A DNA stretch of 18,030 nucleotides, taken from contig CAYUIZ010000062.1 of NCBI GenBank assembly GCA_964444885.1, positions 1 through 18,030 of the forward strand. The letters are read 5' to 3'. The notes under the pieces were generated by a model. It was given only the letters and a program-made list of their open reading frames with translations, was not told the origin of the DNA and did no database searches. How positions within the stretch are numbered: position 1 is the first letter of the stretch; each line of letters starts with the position of its first letter. Origin of the DNA: CAYRGQ01 sp964444885 (GTDB taxonomy: Bacteria > Bacteroidota > Bacteroidia > Sphingobacteriales > Sphingobacteriaceae). The translations under genes were made by a program, and so were the position numbers. Of this stretch, positions 15,395 to 18,030 are shown in pieces.

Positions 15395-16495
15395 AACGAC
15401 CTCACTGATTGCACGGAGCAAACCATCCCGCTCCTTATCAAGGGTCAATTCCCAGAACATGATGCCACCGAGCTGTTGGTCGATTGCATACTGGGCTTTC
15501 GCCCTCACCGACCGCGCGTCGTCACCGGTCGCGTATTTCCGGGCTTCGGCATTGTACCAGTAGGGCGCTTGGGCCTCTTCATCGTAGTAATATTGCCAGC
15601 CGTTCTCGTGCGTCAGCTCCGCTTCGTGCTGTTTAAAGTTGAAGCCGCGCGTATGTTCGCCGGGATTATAGCGCCCATTATTTGTCGAGTCCACGTTTTG
15701 CCACACACGCGCATAAAACGCGGCGCCAATGACCAGTTTGTCGGCAGGCACGCCCAGATCAAGCAGATATTGGACCGCCCGGTCCGTGGACTCCTCATCC
15801 GGGCGCACGCTGTAAATCGGTGTATGGTGACCCGTCACGGTCGAATAACCATGTACCAAGTCATAGCTCATGATGTGGACCCGATCAACGACGGGCATTA
15901 CTTTATCCCACTCAATGGACTGGTCGAGAAATGTCTGGAAACCGCCGGCGGCAAAGCTCAGCTCGTGCTCATCGCCCAGCACATCGCGCAGCGCGACCAC
16001 CAGCGCGGTAAAGTTCTCCCGGTCTTCGGGCATGTAGGGGTGGCCCGGATGCCCCGGAATCGCCGGATATTCCCAATCGAGGTCGATCCCATCGGTACCG
16101 AAGTAATCGTTCGTTTCCTTTACGGATTGTGCAAATCGCTGCCTGCCGGCTTCGGTAGCGAACGCATCCGAACAGGGCTCGCACCCACCCCAACCGCCCA
16201 GGGAAAGCATGATTTTCAATTCGGGATACTCCGCCTTCAGCCCGACGAGGTGCTGTATGGCAAGGGAATCGCGCTGATTCCGAACGTGCAGGAGTCCGTC
16301 TTTCAGGTGGCTAAAACTAAAGATAATGTGCGTCAGCCGGTCGACTTCGTAGTTGTCGATGGTGGTAGCATCACCGACGTAGTAGGCGATCACAGCAAAA
16401 TCGCCGGGAGCATTGCCGCCCTCCGCCTGCTGCCCACAGCCCTGGGCCACAAGCAAGCCGGCTAGCAGCATGAAGGAATAAATTAGGTTTTTCAT
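15383..16495 (-). CDS. GH18-family glycoside hydrolase (chitinase-like), predicted lipoprotein
   Basis: Expected to hydrolyse beta-1,4 GlcNAc linkages with retention, through substrate-assisted catalysis. It is 370 residues from the ATG at 16495; the preceding in-frame codon is GTG and is not needed. The signal peptide ends in lipobox VAQGC with Cys20. GH18 landmarks in order: barrel strand VIAYYVGD (35-42), LSLGGWGG (97-104), catalytic DGIDLDWEYP (135-144) with acid/base Glu142, MSYDL (209-213), and a late FWEL block with the conserved Trp. There is no carbohydrate-binding module, so it is a single-domain enzyme. It follows the M81 gene by 21 bp on the same strand, so the two share a transcript. 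GH18 covers chitinases and endo-beta-N-acetylglucosaminidases. The intact DxxDxDxE favours activity, but the substrate (chitin, N-glycan or other) cannot be told. Confidence 0.93.
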   Translation of the reverse strand: MKNLIYSFMLLAGLLVAQGCGQQAEGGNAPGDFAVIAYYVGDATTIDNYEVDRLTHIIFSFSHLKDGLLHVRNQRDSLAIQHLVGLKAEYPELKIMLSLGGWGGCEPCSDAFATEAGRQRFAQSVKETNDYFGTDGIDLDWEYPAIPGHPGHPYMPEDRENFTALVVALRDVLGDEHELSFAAGGFQTFLDQSIEWDKVMPVVDRVHIMSYDLVHGYSTVTGHHTPIYSVRPDEESTDRAVQYLLDLGVPADKLVIGAAFYARVWQNVDSTNNGRYNPGEHTRGFNFKQHEAELTHENGWQYYYDEEAQAPYWYNAEARKYATGDDARSVRAKAQYAIDQQLGGIMFWELTLDKERDGLLRAISEVVRAR

Positions 16496-16516
16496 CACGT
16501 TATGGATTAAGGTTAG

Positions 16517-18030
16517 TTAGTTGCGCCCTTGATATTCGTGCGATAAAGGAATCAGCTTCGCTGATAGATCGGGATCCGCCATATCCTTGTCGAAGGGGAA
16601 CATCGGCCGCTGTATATTCTTGTAGGGCAGTCCAAGCAGATCCTGGTCTACACCGCCCGCAGTGAGCGCCATCACCCAATCCCCCCGCATGTTATACAAA
16701 TCAGGCACAAGATAGCCAATCTTCACCATCAGAATATCCGCCTCGCGTGGATTCAGGTTCAATTCCGTGAAGTCCGACTCATTGTGGTAGGGCTTCCGGC
16801 GCTTCGTCACGATGATGTAGTTATTACCCGTCTTAACGACCACTTCCACATCGGCGTTTCGGTCGCCCTCCTTGATGGCATGCACGGTACCGCTGAGTTT
16901 CAGCGGCGGCGCAAAACGGTCGTCAACCAACGCGCCCACCATACCCTCCACGGGCTGGCCTACACCCGCCGCCAAGGCCTTCTCAACCAAGTCAGGGCCC
17001 GGGATAGACGCATAGATGAACGTAGGCCCGTTTGCTGCACGAAATGCAGGGTGTGCCAACACGTCGGTGAGCGTCTTGGTGACGTCTCCTGCGCCACCAG
17101 CGGTAGGATTATCGCCCGTGTCGCTGATAATGAACGGCTTTTTTTCGCTGTTGAGTGCCAATATCAACGCACTATCCAAGGTCGTTGTCGGTGCAACGAA
17201 ATCAAACTCTTCACGTACATCCCAGAATCGTTGGGCCAGGTCTTGGGCGGCCGCCGCTACTTTTTCCTTGTCATCCCCTACTACGATTACATTGGCTCGT
17301 GCGCGCGCTTCATCCGCCCAGGCGTATCCGACCCAAATGGCGGCGTCAATCACCCCTTCCTCGTCGGCAGCCGGCGCTACGGCAGCATATAAAGTCTTGC
17401 CCGGATCGATGCGGGTGCTCGTCTGTTCGCCGGCCAGCAACACCGGAACGGATACCATGGCTTTGTAGGGGGGCTTGCCCAGCCCGCTTTGCAGACGCTC
17501 CACCAGATTGCGGGCAGCACGCTCACGGGATTCCATGGCATCCTCATGGGGTGCCATACGGTAACAGGTAATTAAGTCAGATAGCGCGGTCAGCTTTTCC
17601 GTCACGTTGCCATGCAAATCCATGCTAGTCGACACCATGGTCTCGAAGCCAATCACTTCGCGCACCCGCGTAATGAGATCCCCTTCCGCATCGTCAAGCC
17701 CCTCCACGCTCATGGCGCCATGGATATCAAAAAACAGCCCATCGTAAGGAAGATTAGCACGCAGGGAGTCGAGCATTTCGGTTACGAGCGCCTCGTAGGC
17801 CTCGCGGGTGACCGTGCCACCGGGCAGCGACCGGGCGGTAAATGCAGGAATCCATTCGGCCGCGTCGCGCAAGTCAGACCCTGCCGCGAAGAACGGATAA
17901 TTATCCATAATCTCCTGCCCGCGACGCGCGTGAAACGCGTCCAGTCCCGAACGAGCGGGCGAAAACGTCCCTGACTCAATCGCCAGTCCGGCGATCGCGA
18001 TCCTGGGCTTGTCCGTTCGTTCGGCCGAAG
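16517..18030 (-). CDS. M81-family metallopeptidase (MlrC/microcystinase-like), 5' end outside the window
   Basis: A zinc-dependent family named for linear-microcystin cleavage by MlrC; the role in bacteria without microcystin metabolism is unknown. The frame stays open to the right edge. Before the internal ATG at 17908 it encodes KPRIAIAGLAIESGTFSP, the conserved M81 N-terminus, so the ATG at 17908 is not the start and the real start lies beyond 18030. The visible 503 residues cover nearly the whole family length. Metal-binding motifs are DIHGAM (around codon 61 counted from 17908) and DLHGN (around 97), with HED (121) following. The C-terminal MlrC domain includes SDTGDNPTAGGAGD. The residues before the domain (SAERTDKP) could follow a signal peptide, which would be consistent with export like the other enzymes here. 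It is the first visible gene of an operon with GH18. Confidence 0.9.
   Translation of the reverse strand, partial: SAERTDKPRIAIAGLAIESGTFSPARSGLDAFHARRGQEIMDNYPFFAAGSDLRDAAEWIPAFTARSLPGGTVTREAYEALVTEMLDSLRANLPYDGLFFDIHGAMSVEGLDDAEGDLITRVREVIGFETMVSTSMDLHGNVTEKLTALSDLITCYRMAPHEDAMESRERAARNLVERLQSGLGKPPYKAMVSVPVLLAGEQTSTRIDPGKTLYAAVAPAADEEGVIDAAIWVGYAWADEARARANVIVVGDDKEKVAAAAQDLAQRFWDVREEFDFVAPTTTLDSALILALNSEKKPFIISDTGDNPTAGGAGDVTKTLTDVLAHPAFRAANGPTFIYASIPGPDLVEKALAAGVGQPVEGMVGALVDDRFAPPLKLSGTVHAIKEGDRNADVEVVVKTGNNYIIVTKRRKPYHNESDFTELNLNPREADILMVKIGYLVPDLYNMRGDWVMALTAGGVDQDLLGLPYKNIQRPMFPFDKDMADPDLSAKLIPLSHEYQGRN

Noticed and set aside
15332..16465. 377-codon open frame on the plus strand
   Set aside because: Antisense to the GH18 gene, which has a signal peptide and catalytic motif.
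1..18030. CRISPR arrays, insertion sequences, phage or integrase genes
   Set aside because: No spaced direct repeats, transposase motifs, terminal inverted repeats or att-like duplications were seen; the tRNA-Cys has no nearby partial copy of its 3' end or integrase.

Overview
The window comes from a fairly GC-rich member of the Bacteroidota. The best evidence is an adjacent SusC/SusD outer-membrane pair. Supporting signs are a tRNA gene without an encoded CCA, two matches to the Bacteroidota -7 promoter element TAnnTTTG, the near absence of Shine-Dalgarno sites, and a dihydroorotase of the form I recall from this phylum. The genus cannot be fixed from this sequence. I see no phage, transposase, CRISPR or rRNA; the window reads as chromosomal and catabolic.

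Layout, left to right. (1) At 104-1129 (-) lies an exported glycosylasparaginase, divergent from (2) a plus-strand pair at 1309-3659: an exported SH3-NlpC/P60 endopeptidase of the YkfC type and an L-Ala-D/L-Glu dipeptide epimerase of the YkfB type. (3) After a 611-bp gap comes a SusC/SusD pair (4271-8853), ended by a strong hairpin terminator. (4) Converging on it is a minus-strand operon: dihydroorotase, then a Tat-exported LD-carboxypeptidase, then an M14 zinc carboxypeptidase lipoprotein (12824 down to 8930). A HemS-type heme protein lies upstream on the same strand. (5) A divergent intergenic region with a 16-bp perfect palindrome separates hemS from cutC. (6) A tRNA-Cys and a 60-residue basic protein form a minus-strand unit whose likely terminator lies inside the 3' end of cutC. 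(7) At the right edge, an M81 (MlrC-type) metallopeptidase, cut by the window end, and a GH18 lipoprotein form another minus-strand operon.

How the genes may work together (inference): the window holds the three activities of the Bacillus ykfABC murein-peptide pathway: LD-carboxypeptidase (YkfA-like), dipeptide epimerase (YkfB-like) and gamma-D-Glu-diamino acid endopeptidase (YkfC-like). Here the two peptidases carry export signals while the epimerase looks cytoplasmic. With an M14 peptidase, a GlcNAc-Asn hydrolase, a GH18 enzyme and a SusCD importer, this suggests a cell-envelope programme for scavenging amino-sugar-linked peptides such as peptidoglycan fragments and glycopeptides. SusCD would handle outer-membrane uptake, the exported enzymes periplasmic trimming, and the epimerase final dipeptide conversion. 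Each family call is well supported; the combined pathway and the SusCD substrate are not proven by sequence.
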